The notes: generated from the sequence alone by a model not told the origin. Positions 17,249 through 28,344 are shown, counted from the stretch's first letter. The stretch is 64,000 nt of DNA from Sphingomonadaceae bacterium (GCA_009926135.1 RFPL01000015.1:1-64000), one strand, 5' to 3'. Made by a program: numbers and translations.

Positions 17249-17950
17249 TCAGTTGGCCACCGGGCGCTTGATCGCGCGGCGGCGGCGGAACAGCAGGACC
17301 GTGCCAAGCAGGCACAGGACCAGCGCCAGCGCGGCAAAGCCGATCAGCAGCGGATGGTGCGTGTCCTCGCGGGTCTGGAGGTCCATGATGTGGAGCCCCC
17401 ACATGAAATCATAAAACCGCCACCACCCGGTGCGGACCGCCTCGATCTCGCCGGTGTCGCGGCCGACATAGACGTGGGTGCCATCGGCCAGGGTAGCCTG
17501 CCAGGCCGCGATCGCCTTGCGGAAATCCGGTGGAGACTGCTCGGCCGGAAACAGCTTGAGCGCGGTAATCCTGTCGCCGCCCTGGATCGCATAGCGCACG
17601 GCGGCGCGGGCCTCGGCTTCATCGACGGGCGGCAGCATGGTCTGGCCGGGTGCGCGAAGGTCGATCCGGTGAACCGAACCATCCACGTAAGTCGCGATCA
17701 GGACCGAGCGCCCGCGCTGGTCAAGAATCCTGCCCTCGCGGATCAGCGTATCACTGCTCGCGCCGCCCAGTTGTACCCGGACCGGCGCGGGATCGTGCGC
17801 GATCTGCAGGGTGCGGCCGCGCACTTCCTCGATCGGCCGGACCACCATCACCAGGCCGGACAGGGTCCACAGCAGCAGCGGCACCGCCACCAGCCAGCCC
17901 AGCCAGATGTGCCAGCGGGCATAGTTCTGCATGAGGGTGCGGCGGGCCAT
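17249..17950 (-). CDS. PepSY-domain membrane protein
   Basis: A membrane protein of about 233 residues. An N-terminal helix (YARWHIWLGWLVAVPLLLWTLSGLVM) has the HxWLGW...SG pattern of PepSY-associated membrane proteins. A periplasmic region of about 140 residues contains a PepSY-like segment (TLADGTHVYVGRDTGEIEAV). A second helix lies near the C-terminus before an arginine-rich end. Related proteins include iron-uptake-associated and ferric-reductase-like factors; no partner gene confirms that here. The ATG at 17950 is used; an upstream TTG at 17974 is possible. Confidence 0.78.
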   Translation of the reverse strand: MARRTLMQNYARWHIWLGWLVAVPLLLWTLSGLVMVVRPIEEVRGRTLQIAHDPAPVRVQLGGASSDTLIREGRILDQRGRSVLIATYVDGSVHRIDLRAPGQTMLPPVDEAEARAAVRYAIQGGDRITALKLFPAEQSPPDFRKAIAAWQATLADGTHVYVGRDTGEIEAVRTGWWRFYDFMWGLHIMDLQTREDTHHPLLIGFAALALVLCLLGTVLLFRRRRAIKRPVAN

Positions 17951-17999
17951 GTTGAGCCTATGGCCCGCCTTCAACGGCTACCGCAAGTCCGGCGCGTCA

Positions 18000-19400
18000 T
18001 CAGATGTGGATCGGCTTGCCCATGACCCCCATCGCCGCTTCCTTCACCGCTTCGCTGTGGGTCGGGTGGGCGTGGCAAGTATAAGCGATGTCTTCCGACG
18101 TTGCGCCGAATTCCATCGCCAGGGCGGCTTCCGCGATCATCGTTCCAGCCAGCGAGGCGATGGCCCAGACGCCCAGCACCTTGTCGGTCTTGGCATCGGC
18201 AATCACCTTCACGAAGCCATCCGGCTCGTGATTGGTCTTGGCGCGGCTGTTGGCCATCATCGGGAACTTGCCGACCTTGATCTCGCCCTTCTCGCGGGCC
18301 TGCTCTTCGGTCAGGCCGACACCGGCGAATTCCGGGTTGGTATAGACCACGCCGGGGATCACATCGTGGTTCACGATGCCGACCCCGGTGGCGATGTATT
18401 CGGCCACGGCGATACCCTCGTCCTCGGCCTTGTGGGCCAGCATCGGGCCGGGAATCACGTCACCGATCGCGCGCACGCCGTCAACCTTGGTGCGGAAATC
18501 GGGACCGGTCTCGATCTGGCCGCGCGCGTTGACGTCCAGTCCGATCTTGTCGAGGCCCAGCCCAGCGGTGTGCGGACGGCGCCCGATCGCGACCAGCACG
18601 CAGTCAGCTTCCAGCGTCTCGGCCGGGCCGCCCTTGGCCGGCTCCAGCGTGAGGGTCGCCTGCTTGCCCTTGACGCTCGCCGCGGTCACCTTGGTGCCCA
18701 GCTTCAGCTCCAGGCCCTGCTTCTTGAAGATCTTGGCGGCTTCCTTGCGGACATCGCCGTCCATCCCGGGCAGCAGCTGGTCGAGGAATTCGACCACGGT
18801 GACCTTGGCGCCAAGGCGGCGCCAGACCGAACCCATTTCAAGGCCAATCACGCCGCCGCCGATCACCACCAGGTGCTCGGGCACCTTGGATAGCGCCAGC
18901 GCGCCGGTGCTGTCGACGATCACGCCCTTGTCATTGTCTACTTCCACGCCGGGCAGCGGGGTCACGCTCGATCCGGTCGCGATGACGACTTCTTTCGCGG
19001 TGTAATCCTTGCCCGCGACAGTCACGGTGTGGGCATCCTTGAAGGTGCCGTAGCCCTTCAGCCAATCGACCTTGTTCTTCTTGAACAGGAATTCGATCCC
19101 GCCGGTCAGGCCCTTCACGGCCTCGGCCTTGTCCGCCTGCAGGGCTGCCAGATCAAGCTCGACCTTGCCCAGCTTGATACCATAGCGGGCGAGCGTGCCA
19201 TTGGCGGCTTCGGCGAACTTTTCCGAGCCGTGCAGCAGGGCCTTCGACGGAATGCAGCCGACGTTGAGGCAGGTCCCGCCCAGCGTTTCGCGCGCTTCGA
19301 CGCAGGCCGTCTTCAGCCCCAGCTGCGCGGTGCGGATCGCGCCGACATAGCCACCCGGACCGGCCCCGATGAAGATCACGTCGTAGTCGTATTCAGCCAT
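18000..19400 (-). CDS. lpdA: Dihydrolipoyl dehydrogenase (E3)
   Basis: This FAD enzyme reoxidises dihydrolipoyl groups and makes NADH, here as E3 of the 2-oxoglutarate dehydrogenase complex. The FAD-binding IGAGPGGYVGA is at 11-21. The redox-active disulfide is C44/C49 in GGTCLNVGCIPSK. The NAD-binding GGGVIGLEMGSVW lies mid-protein, and the catalytic His-Glu pair is in CHAHPTHSE near the C-terminus. The 466-residue length is standard. It is the last gene of the mdh-sucD-sucA-sucB run, 10 bases after sucB. Confidence 0.95.
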   Translation of the reverse strand: MAEYDYDVIFIGAGPGGYVGAIRTAQLGLKTACVEARETLGGTCLNVGCIPSKALLHGSEKFAEAANGTLARYGIKLGKVELDLAALQADKAEAVKGLTGGIEFLFKKNKVDWLKGYGTFKDAHTVTVAGKDYTAKEVVIATGSSVTPLPGVEVDNDKGVIVDSTGALALSKVPEHLVVIGGGVIGLEMGSVWRRLGAKVTVVEFLDQLLPGMDGDVRKEAAKIFKKQGLELKLGTKVTAASVKGKQATLTLEPAKGGPAETLEADCVLVAIGRRPHTAGLGLDKIGLDVNARGQIETGPDFRTKVDGVRAIGDVIPGPMLAHKAEDEGIAVAEYIATGVGIVNHDVIPGVVYTNPEFAGVGLTEEQAREKGEIKVGKFPMMANSRAKTNHEPDGFVKVIADAKTDKVLGVWAIASLAGTMIAEAALAMEFGATSEDIAYTCHAHPTHSEAVKEAAMGVMGKPIHI

Positions 19401-19410
19401 GGTCCGGTCC

Positions 19411-20631
19411 TTACAGGTCGATCAGGATGCGGGTGGGATCCTCGATCGCTTCCTTGATGATCTTGAGCGCAGTCACGGCTTCGCGGCCGTCGATCAGGCG
19501 GTGGTCATAGGACAGCGCGAGGTACATCATCGGGCGGATCACGATCTGGCCATCACGCACGACCGGGCGGTCCTCGATCCGGTGCAGACCGAGCACGGCC
19601 GACTGTGGCGGGTTGATGATCGGGGTGCTCATCAGGCTGCCGAACACACCGCCGTTGGAGATGGTGAAGGTGCCGCCGGCCATGTCGGCCATGGTCAGCG
19701 TGCCGTCCTTGGCCTTCTTTCCGTATTCGCCAATCGCCTTTTCGATCCCGGCAAAGCTCAGGTCCTGGCAATCGCGTACCACTGGCACGACCAGCCCGTT
19801 GGGGGCCGAAACCGCGACCGAAATGTCGACATAGGGGTGATAGACGATCTCGTCGCCTTCGATCCGGGCGTTGACCGCCGGAATGTCCTTCAGCGCGAGG
19901 CAGGCGGCCTTGGCGAAGAACCCCATGAAGCCCAGGCGCACGCCGTGCTTCTTTTCAAACGCGTCCTTGTAGGTATTGCGCGCCGCGATCACTGCCGACA
20001 TGTCGCAATCGTTGAAGGTGGTGAGCAGGGCGGCGGTATCCTGCGCGTCCTTCAGGCGGCGGGCGACGGTTTGGCGCAGGCGGGTCATCTTGACCCGTTC
20101 CTCGCCGCGGCCACCAGCGGGCGCAGGGGCGGCATCCGGGGCGGCGGCAGCGGCGGGAGCCGGCGCAGCGCTCTTGGCGGCGGCGGCGGCGACCACGTCT
20201 TCCTTGGTCAGGCGGCCGTCCTTGCCGGTCCCCTTGATCGCGGTCGGATCGACGCCATGCTCAAGCACCGCGCGGCGCACCGCGGGAGAAAGTACGGCGG
20301 CATCCGACGCGTCCTTGGGGGCCGCGCTGTCCGATGCCGGCTGGACCGGGGCTTCGGTACGTTCCGCGATGGGAGCGGCACCAGCGGCAGCAACACCGTC
20401 CTCCACCGTCGCGATGATCGCGCCGACGGCAACATTGTCACCCACCTTGGCGAGGTGCTGGCCCATCACGCCAGCGACCGGCGAGGGGACTTCGACCGCC
20501 ACCTTGTCAGTTTCAAGGCTGGCAATCGGCTCGTCGAGCGCGACCGGCTCGCCCGGCTGCTTCAGCCATTCGCCGATGGTGGCTTCGGCCACGGATTCGC
20601 CCAAGGTCGGGACTTTAACTTCGGTTGACAT
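19411..20631 (-). CDS. sucB: 2-oxoglutarate dehydrogenase E2, dihydrolipoamide succinyltransferase
   Basis: This core subunit transfers the succinyl group to CoA. The lipoyl domain (about 2-77) carries the lipoylation lysine K43 in [10 protein letters not shown] linker leads to the peripheral-subunit-binding domain (about 113-147: [21 protein letters not shown]...GRLTKEDV). An alanine/proline-rich linker then leads to the catalytic domain with H377 and D381 in [12 protein letters not shown]. The 406 residues match the family. The gene starts 12 bases after sucA ends, consistent with one transcript. Confidence 0.95.
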   Translation of the reverse strand: MSTEVKVPTLGESVAEATIGEWLKQPGEPVALDEPIASLETDKVAVEVPSPVAGVMGQHLAKVGDNVAVGAIIATVEDGVAAAGAAPIAERTEAPVQPASDSAAPKDASDAAVLSPAVRRAVLEHGVDPTAIKGTGKDGRLTKEDVVAAAAAKSAAPAPAAAAAPDAAPAPAGGRGEERVKMTRLRQTVARRLKDAQDTAALLTTFNDCDMSAVIAARNTYKDAFEKKHGVRLGFMGFFAKAACLALKDIPAVNARIEGDEIVYHPYVDISVAVSAPNGLVVPVVRDCQDLSFAGIEKAIGEYGKKAKDGTLTMADMAGGTFTISNGGVFGSLMSTPIINPPQSAVLGLHRIEDRPVVRDGQIVIRPMMYLALSYDHRLIDGREAVTALKIIKEAIEDPTRILIDL

Positions 20632-20643
20632 GATATTGCTTCC

Positions 20644-23469
20644 TCAGGCTTTCTTCTGCCGGCGGATTTCGGAGCGGACCGAGGTGCCCAGTGCATGGCC
20701 GATCAGGGCACCCTGTTCGCTGGTGTGGCGGCTGGCGAGGCCCGTGGCGGGCGAGGCGCTGGCATTGCGGCCAGCATAGCGCGCGCGGGCGACCTTGCTC
20801 TTGGCTGCCGCCAGGGCTTCCTCGATCAGCGGTTCGACAAAGAACCACGAGCCGTTGTTGCGCGGCTCTTCCTGACACCAGACCACGTCTTCGAGGTTCT
20901 TCATCCGCGACAGGCGCAGCGCCAGCGGCTCACCCGGGAAGGGATAGAGCTGTTCCAGCCGGATGATCTGGGTGTCGTCGATCCCGGCCGCATCGCGCGC
21001 TTCCATCAGGTCATAGGCGACCTTGCCCGAACACAGCACGACCCGGCGGGTCTTGGCATCGTCGGGCGCGTTCATGTCGGACAGGATCCGCATGAAGTGC
21101 CCTTCACCGACAAAGTCGCTCGCCGCGCTCTTGGCCAGCGGATGGCGCAGCAGCGACTTGGGCGTCATGATGACCAGGGGCTTACGGAACGGACGATGCA
21201 TCTGCCGGCGCAGCACGTGGAAGTAGTTGGCCGGGGTGGTGATGTTGCAGACTTGGATATTGTCCTGCGCGCAGAGCTGCAGGAACCGCTCAAGCCGGGC
21301 CGAGGAGTGTTCCGGACCCTGGCCTTCGTAACCATGCGGCAGCAGCATGACGAGGCCGTTGGCGCGCAGCCACTTCGATTCCGAAGAGGCGACGTACTGG
21401 TCGATCATGATCTGCGCACCGTTGGCGAAATCGCCGAACTGCGCTTCCCACAGCACCAGGGTCTTCGGATCGGCACTGGCATAGCCATATTCGAAGCCGA
21501 GCACGCCGTATTCGGACAGCGGGCTGTCGTGCACTTCGAAACGCCCGTGCGGCACGGTCGAGAGCGGCACGTACTTGTGCTCATCGGTCTGGTCGACCCA
21601 GACCGCGTGGCGCTGGCTGAAGGTGCCGCGGCCGGAGTCCTGGCCTGACAGGCGCACGTTGTAGCCTTCCGAAGCCAGGCTGCCGAAGGCCAGCGCTTCA
21701 CCGGTTGCCCAGTCGAAGCCGTTGCCGCTGGCGAACATGTCGCGCTTGGCATCTAGCACGCGGGCCAGGGTCTTGTGGATCGTCAGGCCTTCGGGAACGG
21801 TGGTCAGCGTGCGGCCCAGGCTGTCGAACAGCTTCTGCTCGATGCCGGTCGGCACGTTGCGGCGCGCGGTTTCGGGATCGGCCGGCTTGTTAAGGCCAGT
21901 CCAGCGCCCGGCAAACCAGTCTGCCTCGTTGGCCTTGTAGCCCTTCGAGGCATCGAATTCCTGTTCCAGCGCAGCCACGAAGCGCATCTCGGCTTCGGCG
22001 GCCCAGTCCTTGTCGATCACGCCCTGGCTGACCAGACGGCCGGCATAAAGCGTGCTGACGCCGGGGTGGGCGCGGATCTTCTGGTACATCAGCGGCTGGG
22101 TGAAGCCGGGCTCGTCGCCCTCGTTGTGGCCGAAGCGGCGATAGCACCACATGTCGACCACGATGTCGCGGCCGAAGGTCTGGCGATAGTCGATCGCCAG
22201 CTTGCAGGCGAAGGTCACGGCTTCGGGATCATCGCCATTGACGTGCAGGATCGGCGCCTGGACGCCCTTGGCCACGTCAGACGGGTAGGGCGAGCCGCGC
22301 GAGAACTGCGGGCTGGTGGTGAAGCCGATCTGGTTGTTGATGATGAAGTGGATGCACCCGCCGGTGTTGTAGCCCTTCACGCCCGAGAAGCCGAAGCATT
22401 CCCAGACAATGCCCTGGCCGGCAAAGGCGGCATCGCCGTGGATCAGCACGGGCAGGACCTGCTTGTGCTTCTCCTTGCCCAGGTCATCGCGGAAAGCCTG
22501 CTGGGCGCGGACCTTGCCCAGCACTACCGGGTCCACCGTTTCCAGGTGGCTGGGGTTGGGGACCAGGCTCATGTGCACCTTGATCCCGTCGAACTCGCGG
22601 TCGGTGCTGGTGCCGAGGTGATACTTCACGTCGCCCGATCCGCCGACGTCTTCCGGGTTGGCCGAGCCGCCCGAGAATTCGTGGAAGATCACGCGATATG
22701 GCTTGGCCATCACGTTGGCGAGCACGTTGAGGCGGCCGCGGTGGGCCATGCCGTAAACGATCTCGCGCACGCCGCGGCTGCCGCCGTACTTGATCACGGC
22801 TTCCAGCGCCGGGATCATCGACTCGCCGCCATCCAGGCCGAAGCGCTTGGTGCCGACGTACTTCTTGCCGAGGAACTTCTCGTACTGCTCGCCGCGGATC
22901 ACGGCGTTCAGGATCGCCTTCTTGCCCTCGGGCGTGAAATCGATCGACTTGTCGCCACCCTCGATCCGGTCCTGGATGAAGCGGCGCTCCTCCACGTCGG
23001 CGATGTGCATGTATTCAAAGCCGACCTTGCCGCAGTAATTGCGCTTCAGGATATCGACCAGTTCGCGCACCGAGGACCATTCCAGGCCCAACGTGCCGCC
23101 CATGTAAACCTTGCGGTCCAGCGCCGCGCCCGAAAAGCCGTGATAGGCCGGGTCAAGATCAGCCGGCAGGTTCTGGTGGCTGATGCCCAGCGGGTCGAGA
23201 TCGGCGCCCAGGTGGCCGCGCACGCGGTAAGTGCGCACCAGCATCATCGCCCGGATCGAATCCGCGGCGGCCTCCTCGATCGCGCGCGGGTCCATCGCCG
23301 CGCCGGCTTTCGCCGCAGCGGCCTTGATCGCCACCTGCATCGCGGTGGGGTCAAGCGCCTGGGTCAGGTCGTCTTCGGCCGCGCCGCCGACCTGCGGCCA
23401 GTTGCTGCGGGCCCACGAAGGGCCCGGCTGGGGATCGTCGGGGAGGAAATCGTGCAGTTCGTTACCCAT
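20644..23469 (-). CDS. sucA: 2-oxoglutarate dehydrogenase E1 component
   Basis: This thiamine-diphosphate enzyme decarboxylates 2-oxoglutarate and succinylates E2 lipoyl groups. At 941 residues it has the standard length. Visible motifs: the N-terminal E2-interacting segment, GMAHRGRLNVLANVM, the GDAAFAGQGIVWE cofactor block, the GHNEGDEPGFTQPLMY metal/TPP region, and the C-terminal domain ending with VWCQEEPRNNGSW. The start ATG is followed by GNELHDFLPDD and lies 69 bases after the sucD stop. Confidence 0.96.
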   Translation of the reverse strand: MGNELHDFLPDDPQPGPSWARSNWPQVGGAAEDDLTQALDPTAMQVAIKAAAAKAGAAMDPRAIEEAAADSIRAMMLVRTYRVRGHLGADLDPLGISHQNLPADLDPAYHGFSGAALDRKVYMGGTLGLEWSSVRELVDILKRNYCGKVGFEYMHIADVEERRFIQDRIEGGDKSIDFTPEGKKAILNAVIRGEQYEKFLGKKYVGTKRFGLDGGESMIPALEAVIKYGGSRGVREIVYGMAHRGRLNVLANVMAKPYRVIFHEFSGGSANPEDVGGSGDVKYHLGTSTDREFDGIKVHMSLVPNPSHLETVDPVVLGKVRAQQAFRDDLGKEKHKQVLPVLIHGDAAFAGQGIVWECFGFSGVKGYNTGGCIHFIINNQIGFTTSPQFSRGSPYPSDVAKGVQAPILHVNGDDPEAVTFACKLAIDYRQTFGRDIVVDMWCYRRFGHNEGDEPGFTQPLMYQKIRAHPGVSTLYAGRLVSQGVIDKDWAAEAEMRFVAALEQEFDASKGYKANEADWFAGRWTGLNKPADPETARRNVPTGIEQKLFDSLGRTLTTVPEGLTIHKTLARVLDAKRDMFASGNGFDWATGEALAFGSLASEGYNVRLSGQDSGRGTFSQRHAVWVDQTDEHKYVPLSTVPHGRFEVHDSPLSEYGVLGFEYGYASADPKTLVLWEAQFGDFANGAQIMIDQYVASSESKWLRANGLVMLLPHGYEGQGPEHSSARLERFLQLCAQDNIQVCNITTPANYFHVLRRQMHRPFRKPLVIMTPKSLLRHPLAKSAASDFVGEGHFMRILSDMNAPDDAKTRRVVLCSGKVAYDLMEARDAAGIDDTQIIRLEQLYPFPGEPLALRLSRMKNLEDVVWCQEEPRNNGSWFFVEPLIEEALAAAKSKVARARYAGRNASASPATGLASRHTSEQGALIGHALGTSVRSEIRRQKKA

Positions 23470-23490
23470 GGTGGTCCATCCTGGGGAGGA

Positions 23491-23531
23491 GGGGTTGCAG
23501 ACCGGACGCCCAGGGGCCTCCGCGCAACCCC
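23491..23531 (-). repeat. Intercistronic inverted repeat between sucD and sucA
   Basis: GGGGTTGC at 23491-23498 and GCAACCCC at 23524-23531 form a perfect 8-base stem with a 25-base, itself GC-rich loop. It occupies most of the sucD-sucA gap. There is no T-run after it, so a classical terminator is unlikely. An mRNA-processing or stability hairpin would fit, but this is inference. Confidence 0.4.
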
Positions 23532-23538
23532 CTAGGGA

Positions 23539-24429
23539 TCAGGCCAGTTCCTTGAGCACTTCGGCGAGCGTTTCGCCGAGCAGGCTGGGCGAAGCCGAAA
23601 CGCGGATGCCGGCGGCTTCCATCGCTGCGATCTTGCTGTCCGCATCGCCCTTGCCGCCCGAAACGATGGCGCCAGCGTGGCCCATGCGGCGGCCCGGAGG
23701 GGCCGTGCGCCCGGCGATGAAGCCGGCCATCGGCTTCTTGCGGCCGCGCTTGGCTTCATCGATCAGGAACTGGGCAGCCTGCTCTTCAGCGTCACCGCCG
23801 ATTTCGCCGATCATGATGATCGACTTGGTTTCGTCGTCAGCCAGGAACAGTTCCAGCACGTCGATGAAGTTGGTGCCGTTGACCGGATCGCCGCCGATGC
23901 CGACCGCGGTGGTTTGGCCCAGGCCGATGTTGGTGGTCTGGAACACGGCTTCATACGTGAGGGTGCCCGAGCGGCTGACCACTCCGACCGAACCCTTCTT
24001 GAAGATCGAACCGGGCATGATGCCGATCTTGCATTCATTCGGGGTCAGCACGCCAGGGCAGTTCGGCCCGATCAGGCGCGACTTGGAACCCGAGAGGGCG
24101 CGCTTCACCTTGACCATGTCGAGCACCGGAATGCCTTCGGTGATGCAGACGATCAGTTCCATCTCGGCGTCGATCGCTTCCAGGATCGCGTCGGCCGCGC
24201 CCGGCGGCGGAACGTAGATGCACGAAGCGGTCGCGCCGGTTGCGGCCTTGGCTTCATGCACAGTGTCATACTGCGGCAGGCCAACGTGGGTCTGGCCGCC
24301 CTTGCCGGGGGTCACGCCCGCAACCATCTGCGTGCCATAGGCCAGCGCCTGTTCGGTGTGGAAGGTGCCGGTGGCGCCGGTCATCCCCTGGGTGATGACC
24401 TTGGTGTTCTTGTTGATGAGGATCGACAT
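23539..24429 (-). CDS. sucD: Succinyl-CoA ligase, alpha subunit
   Basis: The alpha subunit binds CoA and carries the phosphohistidine of the succinyl-CoA/succinate substrate-level phosphorylation step. Seen: [15 protein letters not shown] and the CoA-binding Rossmann segment, [29 protein letters not shown], and the active-site histidine in [11 protein letters not shown] near the C-terminus. It has 296 residues, normal for the family. The beta subunit gene sucC, commonly adjacent in other bacteria, is not here: the place before sucD is taken by a small membrane protein gene. Confidence 0.95.
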   Translation of the reverse strand: MSILINKNTKVITQGMTGATGTFHTEQALAYGTQMVAGVTPGKGGQTHVGLPQYDTVHEAKAATGATASCIYVPPPGAADAILEAIDAEMELIVCITEGIPVLDMVKVKRALSGSKSRLIGPNCPGVLTPNECKIGIMPGSIFKKGSVGVVSRSGTLTYEAVFQTTNIGLGQTTAVGIGGDPVNGTNFIDVLELFLADDETKSIIMIGEIGGDAEEQAAQFLIDEAKRGRKKPMAGFIAGRTAPPGRRMGHAGAIVSGGKGDADSKIAAMEAAGIRVSASPSLLGETLAEVLKELA

Positions 24430-24453
24430 TGTTCTTCCCTTTAACCGCAGAAC

Positions 24454-25850
<1,397 letters not shown>

Positions 25851-25856
25851 TTATCT

Positions 25857-25895
25857 TTGCGAATGCTTCGCAATTGCATTTGTCTAGGCAAATGC
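25857..25895. promoter_or_regulatory. Fur-box-like palindromes upstream of the mdh operon
   Basis: TTGCGAA and TTCGCAA (25857-25863 and 25867-25873) form a perfect 7-base inverted repeat around TGC. Three bases downstream, GCATTTG (25876-25882) and CAAATGC (25889-25895) form a second one around six bases. TGCGAAT-G-CTTCGCA also fits the 7-1-7 Fur-site model with one mismatch. The element lies 163-200 bases before the mdh start. No T-run follows on the minus strand, so a terminator for the upstream gene is less likely. Confidence 0.45.
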
Positions 25896-25927
25896 CCGTG
25901 CCGTAGCGGCAGCTGCGGCGTTGCCGC

Positions 25928-27853
25928 TTAGCCCGTGGCGCGCTGCGGCTCGAACTTTTCGCGCTCTTGCGCGATCAGCATGGCAGCCAGGTAATCGGGC
26001 ACGGCGCGGCTGAAATAATAGCCCTGGCCCAAGGTGCAACCGGCTGCCTTGACCGCTTCGACCTGCTCCACCGTTTCCAGCCCTTCGGCCACGATCACCA
26101 TGTCGAGCGTCGAGGCCATGCCCGAGACGGCGCGGATGATCGCGTCGCTCTTCTTGCCGGCATTGGGTCCGGAGACGAAGCTCCGATCGACCTTGATCTT
26201 GCTGAACGCATACTTGTTGAGATAGCCCAGCGAGGAATAGCCGGTGCCGAAGTCATCAAGCGCAAACCGGACCCCGGCGGCCGAGAGTTCGGCAATGAAG
26301 TCTTCGGTCTGCTGCGAATGGTCGAGCAGGACCGTTTCGGTGATTTCCAGTTCGAGCCGGCTGGGGTGGAGCTTGGCCTCCCGCAGGGCATTCAGGATGC
26401 CGAGCGCGGCGCCCGGCGCCTTGATCTGCAGCGGCGAAAGGTTGACCGCGAGGGTAATATCCTCGGGCCAGGTTGCGGCGGCCTTGGCGGCCTGGGCCGT
26501 GATCCAGTTGCCCAGGGTAATGATCGCGCCGGTTTCCTCGGCCACCGGGATGAATTCGTCGGGGCGCAGCTCACCCTTTTCCGGGTGGAACCAGCGGACC
26601 AGCGCCTCGAAGGTCTTGATCCGGCCGGTCGAGAGATCGACGATCGGCTGGAAGAAGATCGACAGCTCGTCACGCTGGACGGCAACGCGCAGCTCGGCCT
26701 CGATTTCGCGGCGGCGTACCAGGTCGCGGCTCATCGAGCTGTCATAGAAGCTGGCCTGGTTCCGGCCATTGACCTTGGCGTGATAGAGCGCGAGGTCGGC
26801 ACCCAGCATGACGCTTTCCAGGTCATCGCCATCATCGGGCAGCAGCGCCACACCCATCGAGCACGAGATTTCGAGCCGGTCATTCTCCAGCCGCATCGGC
26901 CGGGTGATCTCGCCCAGCACGGCCAGGGCAATTGTTTCCACCTCGCGGCGGTCCTTGACGTCGCAGGCCATGATGAATTCGTCGCCGCCGAACCGGCCGA
27001 TCACGGCATCGCTCTTGGCCTGGCTGCGCAGCCGCTGGGCGACTTCGGTCAGCACCCGGTCCCCGACCTGGTGGCCCAGCACGTCGTTGACTTCCTTGAA
27101 CCGGTCGAGGTCGCACCAGAACAGCGCCAGCTTGGGCGCGGTGCGCGGGCGCGAGAGGTGTTCGACCAGGTAGTGGTTGAGGCCCGCGCGGTTGTGCAGG
27201 CCGGTGACCACGTCGGTGCGGGCCAGGTGCTGCATCTTTTCCGCGAGGCGGGCGCTGGTTTCCGCCGCCGAAATCGAATCGCGCAGGGTGCGGAAGATCT
27301 GCAGCGAGATCGAGACCATCCCGGCAAAGCAGATCACGATCGCGGCAGCCAGTGTCCGCGAGGCGGTATCGCCGGTCTGCCACAGGGCGAAGCAAATCGG
27401 GCTGAAGGTCAGCAGCATCCCCGTGACCGAGATTAGCGGCCGGCCGGCGTTGCGCGCCGCCATGCCGCCGGCATAGCCGATCGCGTAACAGGCCATCAGC
27501 ATCTGGGCCACCAGCGGAATCTTGTACCAGATGGTCAGCGCGGTGAACATGCCGACCGTGGCGGTGTAGGAAAATGCGCCCAGTTCGTAGAGCAATTCCA
27601 GGCGCTTGGTATCGCGCACTTTCAGCCGGGGGAGGGCGACCGCCATGACGACCCGGCTGACCCCGATGACCGAGAGGAGCATGGCAACCTGCCAGATCAG
27701 TGGATTGCCGGCATAGGCTGCGGCGACGAGCGCGGCGATAATGCCGTTGGCGGCACCGGCGGTCAGCGAGCCGGGATTGGCATACAGGTTATCGACCAGC
27801 GTCCGCCGGACCCGATCGTCCAGCGCGTTGGTTCGGAACAGTACCCGCAACAA
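25928..27853 (-). CDS. Membrane-bound GGDEF-EAL protein (c-di-GMP turnover)
   Basis: The protein has 641 residues. The N-terminal ~200 residues contain about five to six hydrophobic helices. Next comes a GGDEF domain (about 205-375) with TDVVTGLHNRAGL and an intact RFGGDEF active site. An EAL domain (about 390-630) follows with FEALVRW, the metal-binding ITETVLLD and LDDFGTGYSSL, KVDRSF, and VAEGLET. Both catalytic centres look intact, so synthesis and hydrolysis of cyclic di-GMP are possible. The usual RxxD inhibitory site before GGDEF is absent (QAKSD at that position). No sensory domain besides the membrane region is recognised. Confidence 0.92.
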   Translation of the reverse strand: MLRVLFRTNALDDRVRRTLVDNLYANPGSLTAGAANGIIAALVAAAYAGNPLIWQVAMLLSVIGVSRVVMAVALPRLKVRDTKRLELLYELGAFSYTATVGMFTALTIWYKIPLVAQMLMACYAIGYAGGMAARNAGRPLISVTGMLLTFSPICFALWQTGDTASRTLAAAIVICFAGMVSISLQIFRTLRDSISAAETSARLAEKMQHLARTDVVTGLHNRAGLNHYLVEHLSRPRTAPKLALFWCDLDRFKEVNDVLGHQVGDRVLTEVAQRLRSQAKSDAVIGRFGGDEFIMACDVKDRREVETIALAVLGEITRPMRLENDRLEISCSMGVALLPDDGDDLESVMLGADLALYHAKVNGRNQASFYDSSMSRDLVRRREIEAELRVAVQRDELSIFFQPIVDLSTGRIKTFEALVRWFHPEKGELRPDEFIPVAEETGAIITLGNWITAQAAKAAATWPEDITLAVNLSPLQIKAPGAALGILNALREAKLHPSRLELEITETVLLDHSQQTEDFIAELSAAGVRFALDDFGTGYSSLGYLNKYAFSKIKVDRSFVSGPNAGKKSDAIIRAVSGMASTLDMVIVAEGLETVEQVEAVKAAGCTLGQGYYFSRAVPDYLAAMLIAQEREKFEPQRATG

Positions 27854-27920
27854 GGTTCGCCAGCGCCTGATTTCTCGCTCCCTTCGTAACCTGTGCGGAC
27901 TAACGCAGAGAGGTCACCGA

Positions 27921-27939
27921 ATGGTTAATGCCGCGGTTA
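27921..27939. promoter_or_regulatory. CtrA-half-site-like sequence before the GGDEF-EAL gene
   Basis: ATGGTTAA at 27921-27928 is the complement of TTAACCAT, the CtrA half-site known from Caulobacter and relatives. A second GGTTA follows at 27935-27939. The spacing is not the canonical TTAA-N7-TTAA. It lies 68 bases before the start of the c-di-GMP gene. Confidence 0.3.
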
Positions 27940-27951
27940 CCCTGCCGGGCC

Positions 27952-28260
27952 TCAGTCGTTGCCGGCTTCGACGCGTCGGTTCAGCACGGTCGCCATGCGC
28001 CGGTCGAGCGTGCGGCAGATCCCCAGCCAGTGCAGATAGCCCGGCCGATCGCCGCGGAAAAATGCCTGCTCGGCGTTCTGCCGCGCGACCGTTGCCGCGC
28101 CCAGGCCATGCTCGGCAAAATGCTTGAGTGCCGCGCGCAGTTCGGCGCTGTGCCCCGGTTCACCATTGTCATTGGCAGCCCGCCCGACGATCCGGTTGCG
28201 GCGCGCCGGACTGACCAGCGCGGCAAGGGGAGAACAGGCGGCGGCGATGTGGATCGTCAT
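27952..28260 (-). CDS. Small protein of unknown function
   Basis: A protein of 102 residues starting MTIHIAAACSPLAALV at an ATG preceded by AAGG. It contains GRAANDNGEPGHSAELRAAL and a basic C-terminus with RTLDRRMATVLNRRVEAG. It has no signal peptide of classical length and no recognised domain. Its 3' end lies 98 bases before the GGDEF-EAL gene. I can only say that it is probably a real gene because the frame is open, has GC-biased codon third positions and a plausible ribosome-binding site. Confidence 0.6.
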   Translation of the reverse strand: MTIHIAAACSPLAALVSPARRNRIVGRAANDNGEPGHSAELRAALKHFAEHGLGAATVARQNAEQAFFRGDRPGYLHWLGICRTLDRRMATVLNRRVEAGND

Positions 28261-28344
28261 GGCATACCTTGGCTTATGGCGACGTTGCAGCGGGCCTAGC
28301 CGGGGGGCGGCTAAGGGTTCGTGCGGAACTATGGTTGCCATGAT

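Noticed and set aside
21775..23535. A 586-codon plus-strand frame opposite sucA
   Set aside because: It is antisense to sucA, whose motifs are complete. Its composition is that of a mirror frame.
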